Of a stretch of DNA of 64,000 nucleotides, positions 18,226 through 27,357 are shown piece after piece. The translations under genes were made by a program, and so were the position numbers. Source of the stretch: Saprospiraceae bacterium (GTDB lineage Bacteria > Bacteroidota > Bacteroidia > Chitinophagales > Saprospiraceae); the NCBI GenBank assembly GCA_013001975.1, contig JABDKX010000140.1:39602-103601 (forward strand). The letters are read 5' to 3'. The notes beneath the pieces were generated by a model. It saw only the letters and a program-made list of their open reading frames with translations, had not been told where the DNA came from and ran no database searches. Each line of letters begins with the position of its first letter. Position 1 is the stretch's first letter.

Positions 18226-19443
18226 TTAATTGGGGTTTCTTCCTCCGTCTAGATAATTTTGATATTTTTCTAATCCATCCCAATCTGCATTTGCAGCATA
18301 CTCAGCTTGTTTTGGCCAAGATCCTGGATCTGCTAATTGATATCTTGGTCCTGCAGCTTCTAGAATTCCATTCAAGCGCTCTACAGATGTTTGTGACAAA
18401 GCTCTCCAAGTATTAATTCCTGCGTCATGTAAAAGACCTTCAATTTTAGGACCGATGCCTTCAATTGCTTTCAAGTCATCTTGCTTATAACCTTTTAAAA
18501 TACCTAATTTTATAAATAGTTTTTCAGCCTTAGATTCCGACCCATCTGATTTTTGCGTTGCTATTAGACCATCAAAATTCCTATCTGCCGCAAGTGCAGC
18601 TTGTTCAGCCCAATTAGATGGATCAATTATCTTGTATTTATCACCATAACCATCAAGTATAGCTCTTAAATCACTCTCAGAGTTCCTCGACAACATTGCC
18701 AAAGTCGATATGCCATTTTCCTTTAAAACAGATTCCATTTTTGGTCCTATACCTTCAATGATCTGAAAATTATCAGATTTTACTTTAGCATACTTATCAG
18801 CATCACCCACACTGCCTCCTTGACTTCCACTATCACTTCCAGAAAATTGATTTGAAACAACGGCACCCAATCCTGCTCCTGATAATCCAGATGTAAATGA
18901 AGCTATATTACTTTTATCATCACCACCTGAATCATCACCGCTAGAATCATCACCGCCAGAATCATCAATTCCTGAATCATCACCGCTAGATTCATCACTT
19001 CCTGAATCATCACCGCCTTCTATATATGATCCAGAGTCGGCATTTGCATCCAAGCCTGAAACAATACCTGCATCAATATTTGTATCTAAATCAGCATCAG
19101 CATCAGAAATGCCCAAATTTAAATCAACATCGCCCACTTCTGAATCAGCACTTAATGCCTTCAACTCATCAAATGAAGCTTCTAATTCTTTATACCGTCC
19201 TTCACAAAGTGCCAGATCTCCTTTTAACCTAGAATTTTCTTTTCCACAATTTAAAAGTTCCTCCTCTAATCTTGCAATTTCTTTTCTAAGATCAGCAGCT
19301 GTGGCTTCCATGTCATGAAACATTTTTTTCCACTTTGACCAAATAGCCCACCCTAAAGCAAGCCCTAATAAAAATGGTAGAAGCCAAGCTAACCACCAGT
19401 ATTCACAAAAATTAAATATATTTAGCATTAACATAATTATCAT
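18226..19443 (-). CDS. membrane-anchored tandem helix-hairpin-helix protein
   Basis: About 405 residues from ATG 19443, five bases after the ompA-like stop; a longer frame back to 19512 would run into that gene. An N-terminal membrane helix (WWLAWLLPFLLGLALGWAIW) is followed by a coiled coil (about 30-90). Next comes an acidic Ser/Asp/Gly-rich linker (about 115-180), then two copies of a ~70-residue module (about 229-298 and 327-398). Each module opens with IEGIGPK and closes with a W-x-x-Q-A-x-x-A-A segment. The module resembles the H3TH/HhH proteins of COG3743 (flap-endonuclease-like). HhH folds normally bind DNA, so a membrane-tethered pair is unusual. It is co-transcribed with the upstream OmpA protein and lies beside comEC. 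Function unknown. Confidence 0.75.
   Translation of the reverse strand: MIIMLMLNIFNFCEYWWLAWLLPFLLGLALGWAIWSKWKKMFHDMEATAADLRKEIARLEEELLNCGKENSRLKGDLALCEGRYKELEASFDELKALSADSEVGDVDLNLGISDADADLDTNIDAGIVSGLDANADSGSYIEGGDDSGSDESSGDDSGIDDSGGDDSSGDDSGGDDKSNIASFTSGLSGAGLGAVVSNQFSGSDSGSQGGSVGDADKYAKVKSDNFQIIEGIGPKMESVLKENGISTLAMLSRNSESDLRAILDGYGDKYKIIDPSNWAEQAALAADRNFDGLIATQKSDGSESKAEKLFIKLGILKGYKQDDLKAIEGIGPKIEGLLHDAGINTWRALSQTSVERLNGILEAAGPRYQLADPGSWPKQAEYAANADWDGLEKYQNYLDGGRNPN
18907..19020 (-). repeat. imperfect 15-18 bp tandem repeat (Gly-Asp-Asp-Ser linker)
   Basis: On the minus strand, units close to GGCGGTGATGATTCAGGA are repeated several times in frame and encode a Ser-Gly-Asp-Asp linker in the HhH protein. 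All visible spacings are multiples of three, so copy-number change would alter linker length without shifting the frame. Confidence 0.65.
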
Positions 19444-19447
19444 TTTA

Positions 19448-20257
19448 TTATTTAACAATCTGAAGTTCTGTTCTTCTATTCTTTGCTCTTCCTTCTTCAG
19501 TTTTATTATCACCTATTGGTTGACGTTCACCTTTAGATCTTATCATTATTTTATTTGGATTAACACCCCTTCTAATAAGATAATTTGATATAGCAGTCGC
19601 ACGCTTTTCACCAAGTTCCATATTAAAAGCATCTGAATCAACATTATCAGTATGCCCCGTCAACCTAACTTTTTCACCTGAAGCAACAACGCGTTTTGCA
19701 ACATCATTTAAGTAGGCTTCAATTTCCTTGTCGGCTATTTGTTTAGTAGAATTAAATGGAAAATAAATAAGCGTACGATCATCGATTTCCTTTATCTTTT
19801 TTGTATTTTTTAAATAGCGAAAAGCAATAAGGTTATTTAATTCTTCTTGAAGGCATTCATCCCCTTTGTTGCCACTTGACAATTTTACTCTATCAGATTC
19901 AAGGTTTTCAAAAAGCTTAAGTACGTTTTTTGCTCTTGCCATTCCTAAGTCCGTATCCCCAGAGAAAGATTCATCTTTTGAGTAAAGCCCTTGAATTTGC
20001 AATTGGCTATCATCTGAGAGATTACTTACCAACGAATCTCTAAAAGCTACCCAAGCTGGTTCTGCATTTGGTTGAGCATCAGAGCAAGCAAACTTTAAAG
20101 GAGTTAGCTTTTTGACAACTCGTTTTTCTATTGGTGTCACAGCTTCAATTTCAGAAACAGGGGCTCCCCCATTTCCATTTGCACAACATTTATCTTTACA
20201 AAACCAATAAAAAATTCCAAGCAAGACCCACAGCACAATAATTAGTATTACACGCAT
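19448..20257 (-). CDS. OmpA-family envelope protein with a degenerate second OmpA-like domain
   Basis: 269 residues. The N-terminal helix (VILIIVLWVLLGIFYWF) is followed by a cysteine cluster (C20, C24, C25), so the protein may stay anchored in the inner membrane. The C-terminal domain (about 163-269) is OmpA-like: TGHTDN with D204 and the NMELGEKRA segment with R219 are the peptidoglycan-contact residues. A region at about 52-128 (LQIQGLYSKDES, DLGMARAKNVLKLFE) looks like a worn second copy lacking the GHTD motif. It would grip the cell wall in the periplasm. It is five bases upstream of the membrane HhH protein and almost surely acts with it. Confidence 0.8.
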   Translation of the reverse strand: MRVILIIVLWVLLGIFYWFCKDKCCANGNGGAPVSEIEAVTPIEKRVVKKLTPLKFACSDAQPNAEPAWVAFRDSLVSNLSDDSQLQIQGLYSKDESFSGDTDLGMARAKNVLKLFENLESDRVKLSSGNKGDECLQEELNNLIAFRYLKNTKKIKEIDDRTLIYFPFNSTKQIADKEIEAYLNDVAKRVVASGEKVRLTGHTDNVDSDAFNMELGEKRATAISNYLIRRGVNPNKIMIRSKGERQPIGDNKTEEGRAKNRRTELQIVK

Positions 20258-20519
20258 AGTCCGGTTTGTATTTAAATTAAAAAATTAATATTCGGAATAA
20301 TTCTAAGGATTATTGCATCACAGCAATATTTTATTTGTCCAAATTGATTATATAGGATGTGAACAGCAACTTACTGATTAAATATACAAATAAATGCTTC
20401 TTTTATAGAGTTTATGCAAAATAATTAATAGGCTCACTTATCTCATAAAATAAATTCATGCACCAAATAGATTAATGTAATACCTTTAGATTTCATACCG
20501 GAAGTTCTAATTATAGAAC

Positions 20520-22559
20520 ATGCCACCATTCATTAAGTTATCATTTTTCTTCATTTTAGGAATTTCGTTTTCAAGAGTACTTGGTATTCCTATTTCGTTA
20601 TCTGGTGATATTATAATATTATCAATTCTAACTTTTGTCTTGACTATACGCACAATTCATAAGAAGTATAAATGCACATCCCTCATTTTTTTGACAACCA
20701 TAATGATGGGAATCATTCAATCGCAGATCCAAATTTCAAATCACTTTTCTAAGAATTCCATTCTCGAAGAAATTACAAATCAGGAAGCTTTTTCAATAAT
20801 AAAAATAAACAGCGTTTCAAAAACGATGTTCGGATATAAATTTGATGCTGTTTTGAAAGCTTTCGAATCCGAAGCGCATGACTTAAAAGAGATTGGTTCT
20901 AAAATAATCTTATACAGTTCTGATAGTCTTCAGATCCAAGAAAATAAATATTACGCAGCTGTGATTAAAATTCGACTATTAGAAAATCCAAAAAATCCTT
21001 GCATGCCTAATTTTAAAAATATTTTAGCCAATAAAAATATTTTTTTTCAAGGCAACTTTGTTAAAACAAAGACTCCTATTGAATTAAAAAACAAAAAGCT
21101 TTCTATAAAGGAATGGTTTATAAAAATAAGACAGAAAGCCATAATTAAAATCAGTCGCCATTTACAATCTGACAAATCAAAAGCTATTGTCGCAGCACTC
21201 GTATTTGGAGATAAAACCCAACTATCAAAAAAGACTAAAGAGGCATTTACTGATTCTGGTTCCATACATATTCTGGCGGTTTCTGGTCTGCATGTTGGAT
21301 TAGTTTACTCAATCGTTTTGATGCTGACATTTTTCATTCAAGATAAAAATAAATATGCCATAATAATTCTTTTGATCAATGCATCATGCATATTAAGTTA
21401 TATGTTTATTACTGGCTTAAGTACCTCAGTAACCCGTGCTTCAATAATGATTATTCTATTTTTGATTGGAAGGTCATTCGGAAAATTTACCAGTCTGTTT
21501 AATTTCATTGGGCTTGCAGCTCTTATTATTTTATTTGAAAACCCAAATGAGCTTTTTGCAGTTTCATTTCAATTTTCCTTCCTCGCATTAATCAGTATCC
21601 TATTTTTCTACAAACGATTAGAATCTTTTTATTGTCCTACTAATAAAATATGCAGATACATATATCAGTTGATTCTTGTTTCAATATCAGCTCAAATTCT
21701 GGTATTTCCATTGGTCATTTTTTATTTCAATCAATTCCCAATGTATTTTTGGCTTAGTGGAATCATAGCAGTCCCCCTGTCATTTTTAACAATAGTCTTG
21801 ACATTCAGTTTGTTGCTTTTTTCATTGCTAAATCTTGAATTTATAAATTTTACAATTGCAAGCTTAATGGATTTTTGTATTAACATAATGCATATATCTA
21901 TGGCAAAAATCAGTCAATTACCTTTATCTACTTTAGAACAAATTTCAATATCCCCATTTAATCTGCTTTCTGTTTATGCCCTTCTAATTATAATTATTAT
22001 TACGCTATCATTTAGAATTAAAAAAGTCATTTTTCTTCTGCCTTTAATTATCATCATAAACTCCGCTTTTACCGTTATCTTAAAAAATAAATCATGGAAG
22101 AAAAGTGAATTGGTTGTTTACCATTTTAATAAAAAATCATATATCCATATAAATGAAAACGGACAAGTTTATGAGTTATTTTCAAATGGTATGACAGATA
22201 AAGTTATTGAAAACATAACATTTAAATACAATCATTGCCATTATATATGCAACCAAGATTCGGATGAAAAGCCATTTGAGCAAAAGAGTGGCCTCTTTAA
22301 ATGGAAGGAAACAATTTTTAGTATAAATCCCATAAGACCCATTTATAATTGCTCAAGGCCTATAGCTTTTTTAATCCTTACAAAAAATGACATAGAGGAT
22401 ATCTCTCATTTTATTTCAAATAATGAAGTAAATAAAATCATCCTTGATGGTTCATGGCATTATTCTAAGGAGAAGAAAGAAATATTAAAATTGGCGGAAA
22501 GACATGCTATTCCTGTACATGATACTTATTCGAAAGGTGCATTCATCTTTTCAAATTAA
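20520..22559 (+). CDS. comEC: ComEC/Rec2-family DNA-uptake channel
   Basis: 679 residues, highly hydrophobic. The N-terminal membrane helices and soluble OB-like region (about 1-190) are followed by the competence domain opening with the signature HILAVSGLHVGL (about residue 249). About eight further helices run to residue ~520. A short C-terminal soluble part follows; the metallo-beta-lactamase-like domain found in Bacillus ComEC is not recognisable, as in many Bacteroidota homologues. It would form the inner-membrane channel that carries single-stranded DNA into the cytoplasm during transformation. The ComEA-like gene starts eight bases after the stop. Confidence 0.88.
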   Translation: MPPFIKLSFFFILGISFSRVLGIPISLSGDIIILSILTFVLTIRTIHKKYKCTSLIFLTTIMMGIIQSQIQISNHFSKNSILEEITNQEAFSIIKINSVSKTMFGYKFDAVLKAFESEAHDLKEIGSKIILYSSDSLQIQENKYYAAVIKIRLLENPKNPCMPNFKNILANKNIFFQGNFVKTKTPIELKNKKLSIKEWFIKIRQKAIIKISRHLQSDKSKAIVAALVFGDKTQLSKKTKEAFTDSGSIHILAVSGLHVGLVYSIVLMLTFFIQDKNKYAIIILLINASCILSYMFITGLSTSVTRASIMIILFLIGRSFGKFTSLFNFIGLAALIILFENPNELFAVSFQFSFLALISILFFYKRLESFYCPTNKICRYIYQLILVSISAQILVFPLVIFYFNQFPMYFWLSGIIAVPLSFLTIVLTFSLLLFSLLNLEFINFTIASLMDFCINIMHISMAKISQLPLSTLEQISISPFNLLSVYALLIIIIITLSFRIKKVIFLLPLIIIINSAFTVILKNKSWKKSELVVYHFNKKSYIHINENGQVYELFSNGMTDKVIENITFKYNHCHYICNQDSDEKPFEQKSGLFKWKETIFSINPIRPIYNCSRPIAFLILTKNDIEDISHFISNNEVNKIILDGSWHYSKEKKEILKLAERHAIPVHDTYSKGAFIFSN

Positions 22560-22567
22560 CCTATTAC

Positions 22568-23509
22568 ATGGAAAAGTTACTATTTACAAAAAGTGAACGA
22601 AGATCAATAATTTTTTTAATTGGTATTGGATTAGCATTTCAAACTTATTCCATCTATTTAAAACCAAATAATTCCCTAAGCATTCATCCAAGTCTAAATG
22701 ACTATTTAACCTCCGTAAATATCGAAACTATTGATAGTAGTGAACTTGTATTATTGAAACAACCAAAAAAAAATGAAAAGTCAAAAATCGGCAATGAAGA
22801 TTCAAAAGACAACACTGAATTTAATAATGTAATGCAAGAGCGAAACAGTAGTTTCCAATTATTTAATTTCGATCCTAATAGTTTAGACAGCATTGGCTTT
22901 ATTAAGCTTGGTCTTAAACCATGGACAGTAAAAAATATTTTAAAATACCGTAATCACAATGGTGTATTTAAAAAATCAAGTGACTTACAAAAAATATATA
23001 GCTTGGATTCTATAACCTTTGATAGAATAAAGGGATATTGCTCGATTGATTCAGAACGGTTAAAACCAAAAAAGTTATTATCTAAAGATAACCTTCCTAC
23101 CTCCTCCAAAACAAATTTTGTAAACATAAACTTAGCAGACACCAGTCTTTTAAAAACTATTTATGGGATAGGACCTAAGTTGGCGTCTCGTATAATAAAA
23201 TATAGAAAAAACATTGGCGGCTTTCATTCTGTCAATCAACTGACTGAAGTCTATGGCATAGAGAAAGAAATCATCGTCAAAAATTCATCAATATTGACTT
23301 GTACAGGACCTCTAAAAAAAGTATCTATAAATACGATTTCCAAAGACTCATTAGTGAAACATTTCTATTTCAATTTTAAAACAGCCAATGCTATTTTAAA
23401 ATATAGAAAACAACATGGCAAAATAGAATCACCAGATGCATTAAATAAAATTATTGCTATTGATAGTCTGACTAAAACCAAAATCAAACCATATATTGAC
23501 TTTACTTAG
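22568..23509 (+). CDS. ComEA-like helix-hairpin-helix protein
   Basis: 313 residues. An N-terminal hydrophobic helix (SIIFLIGIGLAFQTYSIYL) acts as a membrane anchor. A charged linker then leads to three helix-hairpin-helix units: about 95-160 (LGLKPWTVKNILKYRNHNG), about 183-245 (VNINLADTSLLKTIYGIGPK) and about 248-313 (VSINTISKDSLVKHFYFNF). This is the Bacteroidota ComEA-like form, larger than Bacillus ComEA. It would bind incoming double-stranded DNA in the periplasm and hand it to ComEC, encoded just upstream and likely co-transcribed. Confidence 0.85.
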   Translation: MEKLLFTKSERRSIIFLIGIGLAFQTYSIYLKPNNSLSIHPSLNDYLTSVNIETIDSSELVLLKQPKKNEKSKIGNEDSKDNTEFNNVMQERNSSFQLFNFDPNSLDSIGFIKLGLKPWTVKNILKYRNHNGVFKKSSDLQKIYSLDSITFDRIKGYCSIDSERLKPKKLLSKDNLPTSSKTNFVNINLADTSLLKTIYGIGPKLASRIIKYRKNIGGFHSVNQLTEVYGIEKEIIVKNSSILTCTGPLKKVSINTISKDSLVKHFYFNFKTANAILKYRKQHGKIESPDALNKIIAIDSLTKTKIKPYIDFT

Positions 23510-23626
23510 CCAAATAAAATTAAATTCAAGGATACATTAATTTAACAAAAATCAGATTTCTTTGTTATCTCTTACGTTATGCTTCTAAAATAAAAGTCTA
23601 CATTTACATCAACAAATTTTGTCTTT

Positions 23627-25399
23627 TTGAAAAATCTAAAACACCTAAATAAATACTTTATTAAGTACAAATGGCACTTACTTCTAGGTACCATTTTCGT
23701 AGGTATTTCAAACTTTTTCATGGTATTAGTGCCTAGGGAGATAAGAAAATCCTTAGACTACATCATTGATAAAACACAATCTGTTGACTCAGGTGATACA
23801 AGTGCAAGCTTTATGGAGACATTTGGCGGTGACATGATGAAATTTTCTGCCCTCGTTTTAGGATTGACAGTTGTCATGGGCTTCTTTTTATATCTTACTC
23901 GTAAAACAATCATTGTCATGTCTAGGCTAATGGAGTATGACATGCGGAAGGAAATTTATGAGAAATATCAAACATTAGACTTAGCATTTTATAAAATAAA
24001 CAAAACAGGTGATTTAATGTCACGTGTTTCTGAAGATGTATCCAAAGTCAGAATGTATTTAGGTCCTGGTGTCATGTACAGTATTCGTGTCGCATTATTA
24101 TTTGCTTTTGTCATCTATTCAATGTTTCAAGTAAATGTTAAACTATCTTATTATACACTTTTACCACTCCCCTTTCTATCAATTTCAATATACTATGTAA
24201 GTAGAATTATTCATCGGAGAAGTGATTTAATCCAGAGACAGATTTCAAAATTAAACAGTATTGCTCAAGAGGTTTATTCAGGAATTCGTGTGGTAAAATC
24301 ATATGCAAAAGAAGATCAGTTTTATGATCATTTTGATGAGCAGAGTGAGGATTATAAAGTTAAGGCTTTAAAACTTGCTCGCGTCAATGCTATGTTTTTT
24401 CCATTAATGATTTTGTTGGTTTCTGCGAGTAACCTGTTAACAGTATACATTGGTGGTCTGCTTGTTTCAAAAGGAGAAATTACAGCTGGTAATATTGCTG
24501 AATTTGTAATTTATGTAAATTATTTAACATGGCCAATTACATCCATCGGCTGGATAGCTTCTATTGTTCAGCAAGCTGATGCATCACAAAAAAGGATCAA
24601 TGATATGTTGCAGGTTGATCCCCAAATTAAAAACGAAACAATTGACGAAAAAACCTTTCAAGGTGATATCGAATTTGATAATGTCACTTTTACATATCCA
24701 GATACAGGGATCACAGCAGTAAAAAATGTATCATTTAAAATTAATAAGGGTGAAAAACTTGCCATTGTTGGAAGGACTGCTTCCGGTAAAAGTACATTTG
24801 CTGATTTGTTACTTCGATTTTATAATGTAAGTGAAGGAAGAATACTGATTGATGGAAAAGACATCAATTCACTAGACTTGTATAACTTGAGATCAAAAAT
24901 TGGATATGTACCACAAAATGTATTTTTATTTTCAGACACTATAGAAAATAATATTAAGTTTGGCGACCAAAATTCAAGTGAAGGTGACATTTATTTAGCT
25001 GCAGAAAATGCTGCTATCAAAGATGACATTGATGAGTTGCAAGATGGTTTTGAAACGGTTATTGGAGAAAGAGGCGTTACGCTTTCCGGAGGTCAAAAAC
25101 AAAGATTATCCATTGCCCGAGCACTTATAAAAAATCCTAATATTGTCATTTTAGATGATTGTTTGTCTGCATTGGATGCCAATACAGAACATAAAATCCT
25201 AAATTATCTTGATGAAGAACTGGCTGATAAAACTTCCATTATTATTACACATCGCATTTCAAATCTTATGAAATTTGATAAAATAATTGTTTTAGAGAAT
25301 GGTTCTATTGTCGAAGAAGGAACACATGAAGAACTAATGAAAAATGAAGGTTACTATACCCAAATCATCAAAAATGAGTTTGATTCAACAGAAGAATAA
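23627..25399 (+). CDS. ABC exporter half-transporter (MsbA/YheI type)
   Basis: 590 residues. Six membrane helices (about 15-310) are fused to one ATPase domain. Walker A is GRTASGKST (about 382-390), the Q-loop GYVPQNVFLFS, the signature LSGGQKQR (about 485) and the H-switch IIITHR. Walker B reads NIVILDDCLSALD, so an aspartate stands where most exporters have the catalytic glutamate. This is known from half-transporters such as B. subtilis YheI/BmrC, which need a partner with an intact site. No partner gene is adjacent. The likely start is TTG 23627, giving the familiar opening KNLKHLNKYFIKYKWHL. The substrate is unknown (lipid or drug). Confidence 0.88.
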   Translation: MKNLKHLNKYFIKYKWHLLLGTIFVGISNFFMVLVPREIRKSLDYIIDKTQSVDSGDTSASFMETFGGDMMKFSALVLGLTVVMGFFLYLTRKTIIVMSRLMEYDMRKEIYEKYQTLDLAFYKINKTGDLMSRVSEDVSKVRMYLGPGVMYSIRVALLFAFVIYSMFQVNVKLSYYTLLPLPFLSISIYYVSRIIHRRSDLIQRQISKLNSIAQEVYSGIRVVKSYAKEDQFYDHFDEQSEDYKVKALKLARVNAMFFPLMILLVSASNLLTVYIGGLLVSKGEITAGNIAEFVIYVNYLTWPITSIGWIASIVQQADASQKRINDMLQVDPQIKNETIDEKTFQGDIEFDNVTFTYPDTGITAVKNVSFKINKGEKLAIVGRTASGKSTFADLLLRFYNVSEGRILIDGKDINSLDLYNLRSKIGYVPQNVFLFSDTIENNIKFGDQNSSEGDIYLAAENAAIKDDIDELQDGFETVIGERGVTLSGGQKQRLSIARALIKNPNIVILDDCLSALDANTEHKILNYLDEELADKTSIIITHRISNLMKFDKIIVLENGSIVEEGTHEELMKNEGYYTQIIKNEFDSTEE

Positions 25400-25430
25400 A
25401 CTGGAAATTTATTGTAACTTGAAATTTTTC

Positions 25431-25460
25431 TTTGAAATTATAGGAAAAAAACTATTTTTA
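25431..25460 (+). promoter_or_regulatory. candidate promoter for the DUF3276 gene
   Basis: TTTG (25431-25434), an 18-bp spacer and TATTTTTA (25453-25460). This matches the Bacteroidota TTTG / TAnnTTTG pattern except for the last base, 18 bp before the GTG start. Confidence 0.4.
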
Positions 25461-25478
25461 CTAGCAAATTAATGTAAA

Positions 25479-25898
25479 GTGGATAGCGATAATAAGTTTG
25501 AAAGTGTATACTCTTCTAAAGTAAGAGCTGGAAAAAGGAGAACATATTTCTTTGATGTTAGACAGACAAAAGGCGAAGATTACTATATAACAATTACTGA
25601 AAGCACGAAACGGTTTGATGGAAATGGATACGAGCGTCATAAAATTTTCTTATATAAAGAGGATTTTAATAGGTTCATGAATTGTCTTAATGATACAGTG
25701 AACCATGTAAAGCAAAGCCTGATGCCCGACTTTGATTACGAGCTTTACGAAAGGAGACAAAAAGAATGGGAAGAAAAACTTGCATTAGAACAAGCACAAG
25801 CAAAAGCTGAAGAAGCAAAAGCCGAAGAAGCAATAGATCCTGAACCAAATGTTGAAGAAGCTGAAGAACCAACAAGCGACGAAGATATGAGTTGGTAA
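25479..25898 (+). CDS. DUF3276 (PUR-alpha-like) nucleic-acid-binding protein
   Basis: 139 residues starting at GTG 25479. The first ~95 residues (FESVYSSKVRAGKRRTYFFD, DYYITITESTKRFDGNGYERHKIFLYKED) match the Bacteroidota/spirochaete DUF3276 family. Its fold is that of PUR-alpha, a single-stranded DNA/RNA binding unit. The tail is a low-complexity Glu/Ala/Lys stretch (AQAKAEEAKAEEA) ending in acidic residues. It probably has a regulatory nucleic-acid-binding role; the target is unknown. A strong terminator follows. Confidence 0.85.
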   Translation: MDSDNKFESVYSSKVRAGKRRTYFFDVRQTKGEDYYITITESTKRFDGNGYERHKIFLYKEDFNRFMNCLNDTVNHVKQSLMPDFDYELYERRQKEWEEKLALEQAQAKAEEAKAEEAIDPEPNVEEAEEPTSDEDMSW

Positions 25899-25936
25899 TT
25901 AATACCACTCCAACTATAACAAAACATCTCATAACC

Positions 25937-25977
25937 AAATGCTGTTACATATATCTTTGTAACAGCATTTTTATTTT
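25937..25977 (+). terminator. rho-independent terminator after the DUF3276 gene
   Basis: A perfect 13-bp stem AAATGCTGTTACA (25937-25949) / TGTAACAGCATTT (25958-25970) with an eight-base loop, followed by TTATTTTC. It closes the transcript of the DUF3276 gene. Confidence 0.85.
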
Positions 25978-26096
25978 CATATAATTATTCTTAAAACATA
26001 TAACGGAAGAATTTTTTCATGTCATCAGATAATTAATTCATCTACCATCACACCTAAAATTCAATATATGCCATCTAATAAAAAAAATGATGGCTA

Positions 26097-26603
26097 ATGC
26101 GCAGACGTAAGAAAATTAAAACCTCCAACAATTCCGGTTCTATCGCCGATATCGCATTTTTATTGTTGATATTCTTTATGGTAACAACAAGCTTCGAAAG
26201 AGAAAATTATATTCCTATGAATTTGCCTCCCCTCTATGATGGGCCATCAAGTAAAGTTGATAAAAATAGAATTGTTACCATAGCTTTGAATGGCAACAAT
26301 CAAATATTGATTGAAGGCGAAGAAACTGGTTTTCCAAATTTATCACAGTCTATTACCAATACGTTAAATGAAGCAATTGTAAAAAGCAATCATCCAATCA
26401 TTAAACTCAATTTACATCACGAAGCAAATTATGAGGCATACATGACGCTTATTTCAGCAATAAAAAATGCTATTAAGATTACAAAAGAATCGAAAATTCA
26501 AGAAATGTTCACCACTGTTCTAGAAAAAATAACACCTGAACAGCTTGATAAATTTAATGCTGCCATATCTTTTAAGATTTCTGAAACTGAAGTTAAGTAT
26601 TAA
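26097..26603 (+). CDS. ExbD/TolR-family protein (first of an ExbB-less pair)
   Basis: 168 residues. The short basic N-terminus MRRRKKIKTSN is followed by the single ExbD membrane helix SIADIAFLLLIFFMVTTSF. It carries the essential aspartate that takes part in proton flow. A periplasmic domain follows, longer than usual. ExbD normally works with a TolQ/ExbB pentamer to energise TonB or a similar protein. No ExbB gene is nearby; the window's exbB-exbD-exbD set lies 27 kb away. It is 24 bp ahead of a second ExbD-like gene. Confidence 0.85.
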   Translation: MRRRKKIKTSNNSGSIADIAFLLLIFFMVTTSFERENYIPMNLPPLYDGPSSKVDKNRIVTIALNGNNQILIEGEETGFPNLSQSITNTLNEAIVKSNHPIIKLNLHHEANYEAYMTLISAIKNAIKITKESKIQEMFTTVLEKITPEQLDKFNAAISFKISETEVKY

Positions 26604-26627
26604 TTCATAAAATGAAATGTCGAGAAT

Positions 26628-27056
26628 ATGATAAAAAGAAAAAAAATTGAAACGCCCGAATTTAATACTACAGCTCTACCTGATATCATTTTTATGCTTT
26701 TATTCTTTTTTATGGTAGTAACTGTTATTAGAAAAGAAAACGAAAATATTAAAATCATTCTGCCATCGGTGAGTCATGCTGAACAAATAGAACAAGATGA
26801 TAATTATGTGTTTTTGTCTATAGATAAAAAAGATGATGACAAAATTGTTTATCACATGAACAATCAAAAATTTAATGAGTTATTGCATCTAAAAAGTGCG
26901 CTAGCATTATTTAAAAAGAAAAGTAATAATACGCAATCAATAATAGCCAAAATTAAAATTGAAAAATCACTAGCACTAGCAATTGTTAATCAAGTTAAAC
27001 GCCTTTTACAAGAGCTAGAGATTTACCGTTTAGAATATCTTGTAAAGCGAAAGTAA
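26628..27056 (+). CDS. ExbD/TolR-family protein (second of the pair)
   Basis: 142 residues. The opening MIKRKKIETPEFNTTALPD and the helix IIFMLLFFFMVVTVI retain the ExbD aspartate in ALPD. The periplasmic part (IKIILPSVSHAEQIEQDD ...) has the expected ExbD secondary-structure pattern. It and the preceding gene probably form a heteromeric stator arm that borrows an ExbB from elsewhere, or serve a dedicated motor whose ExbB is outside the window. Confidence 0.82.
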   Translation: MIKRKKIETPEFNTTALPDIIFMLLFFFMVVTVIRKENENIKIILPSVSHAEQIEQDDNYVFLSIDKKDDDKIVYHMNNQKFNELLHLKSALALFKKKSNNTQSIIAKIKIEKSLALAIVNQVKRLLQELEIYRLEYLVKRK

Positions 27057-27120
27057 TAGATTCACTATTGACTTTGATTATTGCTCAACTTTCTGTATAA
27101 TTACGAAAAATAGAAATAAT

Positions 27121-27357
27121 ATGGACAGTCCAAAAAGAGCTGGTGATGCACCTATTAAGGTTACGTTAGAAGCAGGAAAAAGATATTCATGGTGCAGTTG
27201 TGGTCTTAGTGAAAACCAACCATATTGCGATGGTCAACATAAAGGCACATCATTTTCACCAGTAAAATTTGTTGCAGAAGAAAGTAAAGACGTTTGGTTT
27301 TGTGCTTGTAAACAAACTAAAAATTCTTGCTTTTGCGACGGGAGCCACAATGCTTAA
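27121..27357 (+). CDS. double CDGSH iron-sulfur protein
   Basis: 78 residues containing two CDGSH-type [2Fe-2S] sites. The first has ligands C25, C27, C36 and H40 (CSCGLSENQPYCDGQH). The second has C61, C63, C72 and H76 (CACKQTKNSCFCDGSH), with proline replaced by cysteine before the last ligand. The three-Cys/one-His ligation is that of mitoNEET, and small tandem versions occur widely in bacteria. It is probably a redox or Fe-S transfer protein in the cytoplasm. Its last four bases overlap the end of the convergent gene. Confidence 0.9.
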   Translation: MDSPKRAGDAPIKVTLEAGKRYSWCSCGLSENQPYCDGQHKGTSFSPVKFVAEESKDVWFCACKQTKNSCFCDGSHNA

